Shown here: positions 17,754-26,760 of the stretch, piece after piece
Layout of the letters: each line of letters begins with the position of its first letter
Position numbering within the stretch: the stretch's first letter is position 1
From: Synergistaceae bacterium
Lineage (GTDB): Bacteria; Synergistota; Synergistia; Synergistales; Synergistaceae
Reading direction: 5' to 3'
Assembly (NCBI GenBank): GCA_030523725.1
Contig: JAUNHV010000011.1
Span: 1 to 38,325 of the forward strand
Length of the DNA stretch: 38,325 nucleotides
Position numbers and translations under genes: made by a program
Notes under the pieces: model-generated
Seen by the model: only the letters and a program-made list of their open reading frames with translations
What the model was told of the DNA's origin: nothing
Database searches by the model: none

Positions 17754-17767
17754 CGCAGGATAACAAA

Positions 17768-19126
17768 ATGGTCTCACGTCAGGAAATAAGAATGACAAAC
17801 AGGATGGTGACGAACGAAAATTTAGACGTTCGCACCATCACAATGGGCATAAACATTATGGACTGTGCAGACGAGGACATAACTCGTTTTTGCGACAAGG
17901 TTTATGACAAAATAACAAAAAAGGCTGAAAAACTTGTTTCTGTTGGAGAAGAAATTTCAGCAGAATTTGGCGTTCCCGTTGTAAATAAAAGAATTTCCAT
18001 CACACCAGTTGCGATAGCTGCTTCATCTGTAAGGGCAGATTCCTTTGTGCCGATTGCCAAAGCACTTGACAGGGCAGCAAAAACTGTCGGGGTTAATTTT
18101 ATAGGTGGTTTTTCTGCCCTCGTGCAAAAAGGAATGACACGAAGCGACGAAATTTTGATAGACAGTATCCCAGAAGCGCTTTCTACAACAGATTATGTAT
18201 GTTCGTCCGTCAACCTTGGAAGCACAAAGTCTGGTATAAATATGGACGCTGTAAAAAAAATGGGGCATATAATAAAGCAAACTGCTTATCTATCTCGTGA
18301 TAATGGCTCGCTTGGCTGTGCAAAGTTCGTAGTTTTTTGCAATTCCACAAGTGACAATCCATTTATGGCCGGTGCTTATCACGGAGTTGAAGAGGCAGAC
18401 GCAGCAATCAACGTTGGTGTATCTGGCCCTGGAGTAGTGAAAACAGCCTTGGAGGAAGTTCGCGGAGAGGACTTTGAAACGCTCTGTGAAACCGTAAAAC
18501 GCACCGCTTTTAAGATAACTCGCCTTGGGCAACTTTTTGCGCAGGAGGCATCAGCAAGACTCGGTGTTCCCTTTGGCATCATAGATTTGTCCCTTGCCCC
18601 AACTCCAGCACGCGGAGACTCAATAGCAGAAATTGTGCAGGAAATGGGCATTGAGCAGGTCGGAGCACCAGGCACAACCGCTGCTATTGCAATATTAAAC
18701 GACAATGTAAAAAAAGGTGGCATTATGGCATCCTCTTACGTTGGAGGGCTTTCTGGAGCTTTTATACCAGTCAGTGAAGACAGCGGAATGATAGAAGCAG
18801 TTCAGTGCGGTTCACTAAACATTGAAAAATTGGAAGCAATGACCTGTGTTTGCTCTGTCGGAATTGATATGGTTGCGGTTCCCGGAGACACAAGCGAAAC
18901 AACAATTTCCGGCATAATAGCAGACGAAATGGCGATAGGAATGATAAATGCAAAGACAACAGCCGTACGCATAATTCCCGCCTACGGCAAAACCGTTGGA
19001 GAAAGTGTGGCATGGGGTGGACTTCTTGGCACTGCACCAATTATGTCAGTTAATAAATTTAGCTGTGAAGACTTTATCAACCGTGGAGGCAGAATTCCCG
19101 CACCGGTTCACAGCTTCAAAAACTAG
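17768..19126 (+). CDS. DUF711/UPF0210 family protein
   Basis: The protein has 452 residues and matches the UPF0210 (PFL-like) family along its length: [13 protein letters not shown], a glycine-rich middle ([28 protein letters not shown]), [28 protein letters not shown], and MVAVPGDT in the C-terminal third. The family is distantly related to pyruvate formate-lyase but has no proven activity, and I see no glycyl-radical motif. It starts 14 bp after the ACT protein. ATG 17768 follows AGGATAA; ATGs at 17792 and 17801 are possible too. The ACT-DUF711 pair is widespread in anaerobes. Confidence 0.92.
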   Translation: MVSRQEIRMTNRMVTNENLDVRTITMGINIMDCADEDITRFCDKVYDKITKKAEKLVSVGEEISAEFGVPVVNKRISITPVAIAASSVRADSFVPIAKALDRAAKTVGVNFIGGFSALVQKGMTRSDEILIDSIPEALSTTDYVCSSVNLGSTKSGINMDAVKKMGHIIKQTAYLSRDNGSLGCAKFVVFCNSTSDNPFMAGAYHGVEEADAAINVGVSGPGVVKTALEEVRGEDFETLCETVKRTAFKITRLGQLFAQEASARLGVPFGIIDLSLAPTPARGDSIAEIVQEMGIEQVGAPGTTAAIAILNDNVKKGGIMASSYVGGLSGAFIPVSEDSGMIEAVQCGSLNIEKLEAMTCVCSVGIDMVAVPGDTSETTISGIIADEMAIGMINAKTTAVRIIPAYGKTVGESVAWGGLLGTAPIMSVNKFSCEDFINRGGRIPAPVHSFKN

Positions 19127-19153
19127 AGTAGCCAAAAATTCGGAGAATTATAT

Positions 19154-20467
19154 ATGGCAGTAGTAACAATCGTTGGACGTCCAAATGTCGGCAAGTCCTC
19201 AATTTTTAATAGAATTCTTGGCAGACGTGAAGCAATTGTTGACGATCAGCCTGGTGTAACAAGAGACCGCCTCTACGGTGAAGCCGAAGCAGGTGGTAAA
19301 AGATTTTATGTAGTTGACACCGGTGGCATAATGAGCGAAACAGAGCATCCCTTTATGGATCTCATTGCTCGTCAAGTTGACCTTGCACTAGAAGAAAGTG
19401 CTCTCGTAATTTTTGTCTTAGATGGCAAAATTGGCATCACTCCGCAAGATGAAGAAATTGCCATGAAGCTAAGAAGGTCGGGCAAGCCTGTCATTGTTGT
19501 AATGAACAAACTTGACAATGAAAAGCAAGAAGACCTTATGCTTGGCGAGGCTTGGTCTCTTGGCTTTGATTTTGTTTGTGCAACAAGTGCAGAGCACAAT
19601 GTGGGTTTTGCAGAGCTCTCCGATTTAATTGCAGAAAATTTACACGAAGACGAATTTATAGAAGAAACTGACGAGATTCGCGTGGCATTAGTCGGCAGAC
19701 CAAATGTTGGAAAATCTAGCCTTTTTAATGCTCTTTGTGGTCGTGAACGCTCAATGGTGTCAGACATAGCAGGAACAACAAGAGATGTTGTGGACACCGT
19801 AATTGAAATTGATGGCGAAAAATTCAGAATACTTGATACAGCAGGATTGAGAAAAAAAAACAAGGTCAAAGACGACCTTGAATATTATTCCAATGTGAGA
19901 ACTTATCAAGCCATAGACAGATGTCACGTTGCTTGCGTTTTGCTCAACGCACAGGAACTTATAACAGAGCAAGACAAGCGGTTAATAGGTCAAGTTTTAG
20001 AGCGTGGCAAGGGGCTTGTAGTGGTTGTAAACAAATGGGATCTTGCACCAAAGGAAGCAAAAATTGGAGACACAATTAGAGAAAAATTAAAAGACGAATT
20101 ACCAAATGCATTGTTTGCGCCACAAGTTTTCATTTCGGCAATTTCAGGTCGCTCACTGGGCAAATTGCCAGATATAATAAAATCTGTTGAGCAAAACCGT
20201 CACAGACGCATTGCAACGAGCGAATTAAACAGGCTCGTGCGTGAAGTACTGATTTTTGACAGACTTCCTGGTGACGGCAAAGGACACAACTTAAAAATAT
20301 TTTACTGCACTCAAGCTGACGGGGCTCCACCGGCTTTTATCTTCTTTGTCAATGAAAGAGAGCTTTGTTCAAATTCTTTCAAGCGCCATATTGAGAACAT
20401 TTTGCGTAAAATGGCAGATTTTACCGGAGTGCCTATAAAAATATTTATGAGAAATAAAGTGGAATAG
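19154..20467 (+). CDS. der: Ribosome-associated GTPase Der (EngA)
   Basis: The protein has 437 residues and matures the 50S subunit. It has two tandem GTPase domains and a C-terminal KH-like domain, the arrangement unique to Der. The first domain has GRPNVGKSS, DTGG and NKLD. The second has GRPNVGKSS near residue 180, the switch DTAGL, and NKWD. The C-terminal domain begins about residue 350 and ends FTGVPIKIFMRNKVE. The ribosome binding site is CGGAGAAT. It precedes nth by one base. Confidence 0.97.
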   Translation: MAVVTIVGRPNVGKSSIFNRILGRREAIVDDQPGVTRDRLYGEAEAGGKRFYVVDTGGIMSETEHPFMDLIARQVDLALEESALVIFVLDGKIGITPQDEEIAMKLRRSGKPVIVVMNKLDNEKQEDLMLGEAWSLGFDFVCATSAEHNVGFAELSDLIAENLHEDEFIEETDEIRVALVGRPNVGKSSLFNALCGRERSMVSDIAGTTRDVVDTVIEIDGEKFRILDTAGLRKKNKVKDDLEYYSNVRTYQAIDRCHVACVLLNAQELITEQDKRLIGQVLERGKGLVVVVNKWDLAPKEAKIGDTIREKLKDELPNALFAPQVFISAISGRSLGKLPDIIKSVEQNRHRRIATSELNRLVREVLIFDRLPGDGKGHNLKIFYCTQADGAPPAFIFFVNERELCSNSFKRHIENILRKMADFTGVPIKIFMRNKVE

Positions 20468-20468
20468 T

Positions 20469-21170
20469 ATGCACTCTGAATTAAAAATAAACCCAAAACA
20501 AGCAAAAGAAATTTTTGACATACTGGAATCGCTTTATGGAAACGAAGCAAAAGATGCATCTCAGTTCGCTTACGATGAGCCACTGGACGACTTAATTCTC
20601 ACTGTTTTGTCACAAAACACAAATGACAAATTGCGTGACATTGCCTTTGCAAATATGAAACAGAGATATAAAAGTTGGGCAAATGTCATGGATTCCCCTT
20701 TGGATGAGTTAAAAGATACTATCAGAATTGCAGGCATGACAAACAGAAAGCCAGCAAATATACAAGCAATCCTAAAAATTATTCAAGCAGATTTCGGTGA
20801 GCTTTCAATAAAATCAATGAGGAATTGGAAACACGCGGACGTTAGAAATTATTTTACAGCACTTCCTGGTGTGGGAGTAAAGACGGCTGCTGTTGTGGAG
20901 TGTTTTGACCTCAATATGCCCGCCTTTCCAGTTGATACTCATATTAGCAGAATTTCAAAACATTTCGGCTGGGCAAAGGAAAAAGAATCACCAGACAAAA
21001 TCCAAGCACGAATAGAATCACAACTAGGCAAAAAGTTTAGCGATAGATTTCTTGGGGCACACTTGAATTTTCTGTGCCACGGCAGAGGAATTTGCAGTGC
21101 AAGAGCTCCAAAATGCGAGAGCTGTGCTTTGAATAAAATTTGCAAAATTGGACGAAACATAAAAGAATAA
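20469..21170 (+). CDS. nth: Endonuclease III-family DNA glycosylase
   Basis: The protein has 233 residues. It is a HhH-GPD base-excision glycosylase. The helix-hairpin-helix is LPGVGVKTAAVV, with the catalytic Lys, and the catalytic Asp is in FPVDTHISR. The iron-sulfur cluster ligands are present as C-x6-C-x2-C-x5-C (from CSARAPKC to CKIGRN). Endonuclease III removes oxidised pyrimidines, though some homologues have wider substrate ranges. The gene starts one base after der, so the two are coupled. The N-terminal 30 residues are longer than in E. coli Nth. Confidence 0.93.
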   Translation: MHSELKINPKQAKEIFDILESLYGNEAKDASQFAYDEPLDDLILTVLSQNTNDKLRDIAFANMKQRYKSWANVMDSPLDELKDTIRIAGMTNRKPANIQAILKIIQADFGELSIKSMRNWKHADVRNYFTALPGVGVKTAAVVECFDLNMPAFPVDTHISRISKHFGWAKEKESPDKIQARIESQLGKKFSDRFLGAHLNFLCHGRGICSARAPKCESCALNKICKIGRNIKE

Positions 21171-21189
21171 TAAAAATTTGGTAAAAAAT

Positions 21190-22170
21190 ATGCGTCAAGG
21201 TAAATTTACTTCACTTACGAAAAACAAAATAACAAATTCATTAAAGAATTTAGGAATAAATCATAGTCATAAAATACTCTGTGCCGTATCCGGCGGTGGA
21301 GATTCTATGGCTATGCTTTTTTTGCTGCAAAATTTTTTCCGTGGAGAAATTGGCGTGTGCCACTTTGACCATTCCACAAGAAATGGGAAAAGCCATTCCG
21401 ATGCGGAATTTGTTAAAAATTACTGCGCGCTAAACTCCTTGCCATTTTTTGTGGAAGTCCTTCCCCTTGATTCTGAGAGAAACGGACAGTCATTTGAAGA
21501 TTTTGCAAGGCAGAAGAGATATTCTTTTTTTGACAAGATATGCAAAGAAGAAAATTATGATTTCATTGCCACGGCACACAACAAAAATGACAATGCTGAA
21601 ACACAGATTTTTAATTTTTTCCGTGGTGGGGGCATAAAGGCAATGGCTGGCATTCCGCAAAAGCGTGGGGCTATCATTCGCCCAGTGCTTACCTTTACGT
21701 CTGACGAACTACGTCAAATTTTGCAAGATAACAATATTGCCCACGTTGAAGACGAAACAAACAAGGAATGTATCTACACAAGAAACAAAATACGCCATAT
21801 TCTGCTCCCTTGGGTGGAGGAAAATATAAATCAAAATGTACTTGACACATTGGAAAACACCGCAATGATTGCAAAAGAAACTTACGATTATGTCTTCTCC
21901 ATTGCTCAAAAAAATTACAATAAAGTCATTGTCTCAAACGACAATGAACAACAAATTTTGCGAAAAGAAGCAAGAGAGCTTGAACCTGTAATTATGAAAG
22001 AAATATTAAAACTCCTTGGTAAAAAGAATCAGGTACATCCGCTTGAGGCTAGGCGTTTAATTTTACTGGAACAGCTCATTAGAAGCGACAATCCAAACTG
22101 GATATTTGAGTGGGAAGACGGATTACAACTCAAGGCAAAGGGCGAAATTGCAGAAATTTTAATTTGTTAG
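21190..22170 (+). CDS. tilS: tRNA(Ile)-lysidine synthetase
   Basis: The protein has 326 residues. It changes C34 of tRNA-Ile(CAU) to lysidine so that AUA codons are read. The N-type ATP pyrophosphatase loop is AVSGGGDSMAML. It also shows HFDHSTR, ATAHNKNDNAET and NFFRGGG, all family marks, followed by TRNKIRHILLPW. A TTG at 21178 is in frame, but the ATG at 21190 is more likely. Length is at the short end of the family because the C-terminal TilS domain is short (residues about 240-326). It is the last gene of the cluster begun by cmk and ends at a shared terminator. Confidence 0.92.
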   Translation: MRQGKFTSLTKNKITNSLKNLGINHSHKILCAVSGGGDSMAMLFLLQNFFRGEIGVCHFDHSTRNGKSHSDAEFVKNYCALNSLPFFVEVLPLDSERNGQSFEDFARQKRYSFFDKICKEENYDFIATAHNKNDNAETQIFNFFRGGGIKAMAGIPQKRGAIIRPVLTFTSDELRQILQDNNIAHVEDETNKECIYTRNKIRHILLPWVEENINQNVLDTLENTAMIAKETYDYVFSIAQKNYNKVIVSNDNEQQILRKEARELEPVIMKEILKLLGKKNQVHPLEARRLILLEQLIRSDNPNWIFEWEDGLQLKAKGEIAEILIC

Positions 22171-22189
22171 CCATAAAGCACATAAAGAT
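22167..22189 (+). repeat. Partial copy of one arm of the 30132-30200 palindrome
   Basis: TTAGCCATAAAGCACATAAA begins at the tilS stop codon. It matches the minus-strand sequence of 30178-30199 (TTAGCCATAAAGAACATAAA) with one mismatch in twenty. Chance similarity in an AT-rich genome is possible, but the length makes a shared origin more likely. Confidence 0.45.
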
Positions 22190-22191
22190 AA

Positions 22192-22231
22192 AAAAGGGGC
22201 AAGACTTCTTAATTGAAATCTTGCCCCTTTT
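22192..22231. terminator. Bidirectional terminator between tilS and rpsO
   Basis: The arms AAAAGGGGCAAGA and TCTTGCCCCTTTT form a 13-bp perfect stem with a 14-nt loop. Runs of T on either side allow use by tilS (plus) and rpsO (minus). Confidence 0.85.
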
Positions 22232-22244
22232 ATTGATTTTACAA

Positions 22245-22511
22245 TTAGTGACGGAGACCGAGTCTGCGAATCAATGTCTGGTATCTGTCGAAGCTCTTGT
22301 CCTTCAAGAAGCCAAGCAAGCGACGACGCTTACCGACCATCATCAAAAGACCTCTGCGGGAATGGAAATCCTTTGGATTTGCCTTCATGTGCTCGGTCAA
22401 TTCACGAATACGTGCAGTTAGAACTGCAACCTGAACTTCTGGTGAACCTGTGTCACCCTCGTGAGTCTTATACTCAGCAATAATTGCCTGTTTTTTTTCT
22501 GCTGCTATCAT
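22245..22511 (-). CDS. rpsO: 30S ribosomal protein S15
   Basis: The protein has 88 residues, the usual length for S15, which binds helix 22 of 16S rRNA early in 30S assembly. The family core [35 protein letters not shown] and [11 protein letters not shown] is complete. It has its own promoter at 22600-22628 and a leader of roughly 80 nt, in which S15 of other bacteria regulates its own translation. A good GGAG site precedes the ATG. It is transcribed after uvrB on the same strand, but the promoter lies between them. Confidence 0.98.
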   Translation of the reverse strand: MIAAEKKQAIIAEYKTHEGDTGSPEVQVAVLTARIRELTEHMKANPKDFHSRRGLLMMVGKRRRLLGFLKDKSFDRYQTLIRRLGLRH

Positions 22512-22599
22512 AGCAAATTCTCCTTCTGAGCCTACTTCGCTCTATAAAATTCGTCTAACTCAGACAAGTCTAGGGCTTACCCGTGCCAGCGTGGGTAAT

Positions 22600-22628
22600 A
22601 TTGTACCACTAGCTAGCTTGTTTTGCAA
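22600..22628 (-). promoter_or_regulatory. Strong promoter of rpsO
   Basis: On the minus strand TTGCAA (22623-22628), a 17-bp spacer and TACAAT (22600-22605) are present, with an upstream TG making an extended -10. The transcript would begin near 22593 and carry a leader of about 80 nt containing GC-rich self-complementary sequence (ACCCACG … CACGGGT). Confidence 0.75.
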
Positions 22629-22658
22629 GACAGTATTTACACACCTGTTGCCTATATA

Positions 22659-24665
22659 CTATTTCCTTGTTCTATATTTTGCCCTGCGTTTCTTTTTGCT
22701 TGGTTGTTTTTTTATTTGACCTTGTCCCTTGAATTGCAAAATTTTGTCTCGCAATTCTGCTGCTCTTTCAAAGTCTAGCTTCTCCACACAAAGCCACATT
22801 TCCTCTTCCATCTGCTTAACCGTCATTTCATTGGCGACAGCATTATTACCCTCCTCCTGCAACTCAACAGGCAGGAGATTTTTTATTGCTTTTTTCACAG
22901 TTTGCGGAATTATTCCATGTGCTTCGTTATATTCAAGCTGTAATTTTCTTCTGCGGTTTGTTTCTTTGATAGCAGAATCCATACTTGCCGTAACCACATC
23001 TCCATAGAGAATGACACGCCCGTTAGCATTTCTTGCAGTTCTGCCTATCATTTGTATAAGGCTTCGTGTGTTACGCAGGAAGCCCTCTTTGTCTGCATCA
23101 AGAATAGCGATGAGCGAAACTTCCGGCAAATCTATTCCTTCTCGCAAAAGGTTGACACCGACCAAAACATTTGCTCCGCCAGTTCTGAGTTCCTTCAGCA
23201 TATCCGCTCTTTCAAAGGTGTCCATTTCTGAATGAATATAGCGTGATTTTATGCCCACTTCTGCCAGAAACTCTGACAAGTCTTCTGCTTGGCGTTTAGT
23301 TAGGGTAAGGGCAAGCACCCTGTCCCCAGACTCCGTAACCTGTTTTATTTCTCCAATTAGATCGTCAACCTGTCCTGTGGCACTCCGCACCTCTATTACA
23401 GGATCTGGAATACCCGTTGGACGCATAAGTTGCTCCACGACATTTTTTGAATTTTCCAGTTCATAATCTCCAGGCGTTGCAGATGTAAACAACACGTCGC
23501 CTACACGGCTTTCAAATTCGTCAAACATCAGTGGACGATTGTCAAGGCAGGACGGGAGACGAAAGCCAAATTGCACAAGCACATTTTTTCTTGCTCTGTC
23601 GCCATTGAACATACCACGCACCTGTGGAATAGTAATGTGGCTTTCGTCCACAAAATAAAGTGAGTTCTTAGGGAAAAAATCAAGGAGCGTGCCAGGTGGT
23701 TCACCGGGATTTCTTCCGTCTAGGTAAACAGAATAATTTTCTATCCCAGAACAATAACCAACTTCCGTAAGCATTTCCATGTCGTAAAGCGTTCTGCTTC
23801 GTAATCTTTCAGCTTCCAATGGCATATTTTTGTCTAAAAAATCTTGACAGCATTTTTCCATTTCTTCTAGGATTTTGTCTTTTGACGTAGCAATTGCATC
23901 TTGGTTTGTAACATAATGCTGTGCAGGAAATATTCCTACCTTTTTTTTGTCTGCAACAAAAGCCCCTGTGAGTGGCTCTAACTCAGTAATGCGTTCTATT
24001 TCATCGTCAAAAAATTCTACTCTGTAAATTGTGTCGGAATATGACGGATATATCTCAAGACTTTCGCCACGCACCCTAAATGTTGATGGTTGGAGCACTG
24101 TGTCATTTCTCGTATAGTAGCTTGTAATCAATTTTGACATAAAGCTACGTCTGTCGATTATATCCCCCACCGCAAAACGAAAAATTGCGTCCTCATAATT
24201 TTTCCTGACACCTAGTCCATATATGCAAGAAACACTCGCTACAACAACGCAATCGTTTCTTTCTAGCAAAGATTTTGTGCAGGCAAGACGCAATTTTTCT
24301 ATCTTTTCATTAACAGACGCATCCTTTTCAATGTATGCGTCTGTTGCAGGAATATATGCTTCCGGTTGATAATAGTCGTAATATGAAACAAAATAATTTA
24401 CAGAATTTTCTGGGAAAAAGCCTTTAAACTCACTATAAAGCTGTGCAGCAAGGGTTTTGTTGTGTGCTAAAACTAGCGTTGGGCGGTTTAAGCGTGCTAT
24501 GACATTTGCCATGGTAAAGGTTTTGCCGCTACCTGTCACACCTAAAAGCGTTTGTTTCGTGTGACCGTTGCTTGACAAAAATCCCTGCACAATGGATTCT
24601 GTCGCCTTTGCTTGGTCTTCAGACAATTCGTATTCAGAATGAAGTATAAATTTTTCTTCTTCCAT
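22659..24665 (-). CDS. uvrB: UvrABC system protein B
   Basis: The protein has 668 residues. UvrB loads onto damaged DNA from UvrA and guides UvrC. It shows Walker A GVTGSGKTFTMAN, the beta-hairpin YYDYYQPEAYIP, helicase motifs DESH, TSATPGDYE, GINLLREGIDLPEV (here GVNLLREGIDL), QMIGRTARN, and the C-terminal UVR domain EMWLCVEKLDFERAAELRD. The start ATG 24665 is chosen over a GTG three codons upstream that has no binding site. The C-terminus is a basic tail rich in Lys and Arg. No clear terminator follows, so some transcripts may run into rpsO. Confidence 0.97.
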   Translation of the reverse strand: MEEEKFILHSEYELSEDQAKATESIVQGFLSSNGHTKQTLLGVTGSGKTFTMANVIARLNRPTLVLAHNKTLAAQLYSEFKGFFPENSVNYFVSYYDYYQPEAYIPATDAYIEKDASVNEKIEKLRLACTKSLLERNDCVVVASVSCIYGLGVRKNYEDAIFRFAVGDIIDRRSFMSKLITSYYTRNDTVLQPSTFRVRGESLEIYPSYSDTIYRVEFFDDEIERITELEPLTGAFVADKKKVGIFPAQHYVTNQDAIATSKDKILEEMEKCCQDFLDKNMPLEAERLRSRTLYDMEMLTEVGYCSGIENYSVYLDGRNPGEPPGTLLDFFPKNSLYFVDESHITIPQVRGMFNGDRARKNVLVQFGFRLPSCLDNRPLMFDEFESRVGDVLFTSATPGDYELENSKNVVEQLMRPTGIPDPVIEVRSATGQVDDLIGEIKQVTESGDRVLALTLTKRQAEDLSEFLAEVGIKSRYIHSEMDTFERADMLKELRTGGANVLVGVNLLREGIDLPEVSLIAILDADKEGFLRNTRSLIQMIGRTARNANGRVILYGDVVTASMDSAIKETNRRRKLQLEYNEAHGIIPQTVKKAIKNLLPVELQEEGNNAVANEMTVKQMEEEMWLCVEKLDFERAAELRDKILQFKGQGQIKKQPSKKKRRAKYRTRK

Positions 24666-24690
24666 TACTTCCACTACTAGCTATAGCACA

Positions 24691-25200
24691 CTAATGTGTA
24701 GCGTGTTTATGGTGTTCTCTGTGTAACGCCATTTCCTCATTTCCACAGCCCGAAGCACAATTTTCACAAGAACAATCACAATTTTGTCCACGGAAGATAA
24801 CTTTTAACGCTGCTTCCATAAAAAATTCCTCTGGAATAACTTGCGATGTTTTGCCAGACAAGGTTGTAAAGGTGCGAACGGGAAAAGTGTAGCCATCAGG
24901 CGTAACACAATCAGAACAATCCGTGTAGGTTGGCTCTATAAAAAGCAAATTTTCTATTGGCGTTTCGTCAACATCCAGAGCTTCACATGATATTGATACT
25001 AAATTTGACGCTGCTAAATTTTCCTCGCAGTAGTCGTCTAGTTCCACCTGACGAAGCTTTAAGCCAAAGCCGAGGGGAGCAAATTTTGGTACCATTTTTT
25101 TGCAAAAGGCAATAAGATTATTGAAGGTTTCTTCCCAAGCAGAGACCTTCATACCTTTCATTAAATAATGCGTTAATGTAATTGTTTTTAATTCTGCCAT
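24691..25200 (-). CDS. Cys/His-rich protein, DUF2703-like
   Basis: The protein has 169 residues and no signal peptide or membrane segment. The pattern of its middle resembles DUF2703: a residue string E-N-L-A-A-S-N, then ETPIENLLFIEP, TDCSDC, and IPEEFFMEAALKVI, but I make this match from memory and rate it moderate. The C-terminus is striking: five cysteines within 13 residues (NCDCSCENCASGC), then four histidines in the last ten. Together these suggest metal or redox chemistry. The strong ribosome binding site AGGAGAAT makes translation likely. It lies 10 bp after holB and 25 bp before uvrB in one apparent operon with tmk, so a DNA-linked role is possible but unproven. Confidence 0.7.
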   Translation of the reverse strand: MAELKTITLTHYLMKGMKVSAWEETFNNLIAFCKKMVPKFAPLGFGLKLRQVELDDYCEENLAASNLVSISCEALDVDETPIENLLFIEPTYTDCSDCVTPDGYTFPVRTFTTLSGKTSQVIPEEFFMEAALKVIFRGQNCDCSCENCASGCGNEEMALHREHHKHATH

Positions 25201-25210
25201 AGCTATTCTC

Positions 25211-25987
25211 CTATAATTCTATAAGATAATTCAGCGGAACATGCTTGTATAACAATAAATATACTGCATCTTTCACCTGGGTTACGCCCGCATTGGTAGC
25301 GTCAAGCCGTTTGGCGAGATTTGCCAAGTCGCAAGAGGTGCTGTATTGTCCCCTGCTTGACAAGAAATGTGCAAAGGCATCTAACTCCTCTATCAATTCT
25401 TCCCTTGTCTTTTTATTGTTTTCGCTTAAATATGACGCCCATTCGGTAGAATTTTGTGGCGGAGATACAGACAAAATTTCTTCTGCAAAATGAAACCGAA
25501 AGAGGCGAATGCGACTTTTTATTGTTGGAATAAAATTGTCAAACTCGGACATATAAATAATTCTGCCATTCTGCGGTGGCTCTTCCGTCACCTTGAGAAG
25601 AGAGTTTGCAGCCGGCTTTAACAAACGCTCAGCATTCCAGATAACACAAATTCTACAAGTTGCAGAAATTGGATTTATAGAAAGCTCTGCTAAAATTTTT
25701 CTGCAATTTGTAATGGAAGCAGCTTTCTTTGGCATCTTTTTCTTGGACGGTGTAAAGGGCTCATCGTCTTCATGCACAAGGTGAATGACATCTGGGTGAG
25801 TTAAATTTTCAACAGACAAATTTCCGCCAAGCACCCTTGGCAAAAATAGCTCAAGAAAATCATACTGTGCATTTTGAGGCAAGATTACACCAATTGACTG
25901 TGGAAGACTTCCGCTAGATATACTAGTTTCTATATCATGCCAAGTTGGACTATTCAAAATTTCATTTTTCATATCCAGTTCTGCCAT
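25211..25987 (-). CDS. holB: DNA polymerase III delta-prime-like subunit
   Basis: The protein has 258 residues, shorter than the usual 300-330. The recognisable part is the clamp-loader AAA core: RICVIWNAERLLKPAANSLLKVTEEPPQNGRIIYMS, followed by IPTIKSRIRLFRF (the sensor-1 and SRC region, here SRI). There is no P-loop (GxxGxGKT) and no zinc cysteine set in the N-terminal part. Delta-prime subunits of other bacteria also lack ATPase activity. It follows tmk by 4 bp, the same tmk-holB order seen in many bacteria, which supports the call. An alternative start lies five codons downstream. Confidence 0.78.
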   Translation of the reverse strand: MAELDMKNEILNSPTWHDIETSISSGSLPQSIGVILPQNAQYDFLELFLPRVLGGNLSVENLTHPDVIHLVHEDDEPFTPSKKKMPKKAASITNCRKILAELSINPISATCRICVIWNAERLLKPAANSLLKVTEEPPQNGRIIYMSEFDNFIPTIKSRIRLFRFHFAEEILSVSPPQNSTEWASYLSENNKKTREELIEELDAFAHFLSSRGQYSTSCDLANLAKRLDATNAGVTQVKDAVYLLLYKHVPLNYLIEL

Positions 25988-25991
25988 AGGG

Positions 25992-26609
25992 TTACCTAGC
26001 CTTTATAAAATTCTCGTAGCACTTCACGACTTTTTCGTGAATTTCTGCTATGCTTTTTTTGCTAGATTTTATCGTGATAATTCTATCCTTGTTGTCACGG
26101 GCTAAACTGTCAAAGCCATTTTTGACACGTTGCATAAACTCTTGCCCCGATTTTTCTATTGAATCTAAATTGCCTCTATTAAGCACTCGTGCATAAGAAT
26201 CTTCCACAGAAATTTCAAAATATAATGTTAAGTCGGGCATTGGTAGCTTTGCAAATTCAAACATCTTGTCAACTGTCATTTTATCTAATTGTCTGCCGTA
26301 GCATTGGTATGCAACTGTAGAATCATGGTAACGATCCATAAGAATAGTTTTGCCTTGCTTTATAGCAGGGGTAATAACACGGCTAGCATGTTCTGCTCTA
26401 TCTGCCATAAAAACAAAAACCTCTGAAGCAACATTTTTAAGACAACCAGAAGTCAAAATTTGACGGAAATTTGGCTCTCCGTCAAAACCGCCTGGTTCTC
26501 TTGTAAAAATGACTTCGTCATCTTTTGCATTTTTCTTTAAATATTCAAAAAATAATTTTGCCTGTGTTGTCTTTCCACAGCCGTCAATTCCTTCAAATGT
26601 TATAAACAT
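25992..26609 (-). CDS. tmk: Thymidylate kinase
   Basis: The protein has 205 residues and converts dTMP to dTDP. It shows the P-loop FEGIDGCGKTTQ, the TREPGG motif near residue 38, and the dTMP-binding segment MDRYHDSTVAYQCYGRQL. It is followed by holB 4 bp later, and the cluster tmk-holB-DUF2703-like-uvrB reads as an operon. A GGTGG site precedes the ATG. Confidence 0.96.
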   Translation of the reverse strand: MFITFEGIDGCGKTTQAKLFFEYLKKNAKDDEVIFTREPGGFDGEPNFRQILTSGCLKNVASEVFVFMADRAEHASRVITPAIKQGKTILMDRYHDSTVAYQCYGRQLDKMTVDKMFEFAKLPMPDLTLYFEISVEDSYARVLNRGNLDSIEKSGQEFMQRVKNGFDSLARDNKDRIITIKSSKKSIAEIHEKVVKCYENFIKAR

Positions 26610-26716
26610 TTATACTACCACCATAAAATTATTGTGTTTGCCAATTGTAAATGATATTTTAACATATAAATTTCTATGAAATATAAATGTCACGGTAAAA
26701 CCATTTACTTTTCAAT

Positions 26717-26750
26717 AAAAAAAGACAGCAATCAAAAAAAGATTACTGCC
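26717..26750 (-). terminator. Rho-independent terminator of the hisS-aspS operon
   Basis: On the minus strand GGCAGTAATC pairs with GATTGCTGTC (two G-U pairs) around a T-rich 7-nt loop, followed by seven T. It lies 11 bp after the 63-residue ORF, so that ORF belongs to the hisS-aspS transcript. Confidence 0.75.
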
Positions 26751-26760
26751 CTGCTTAACT

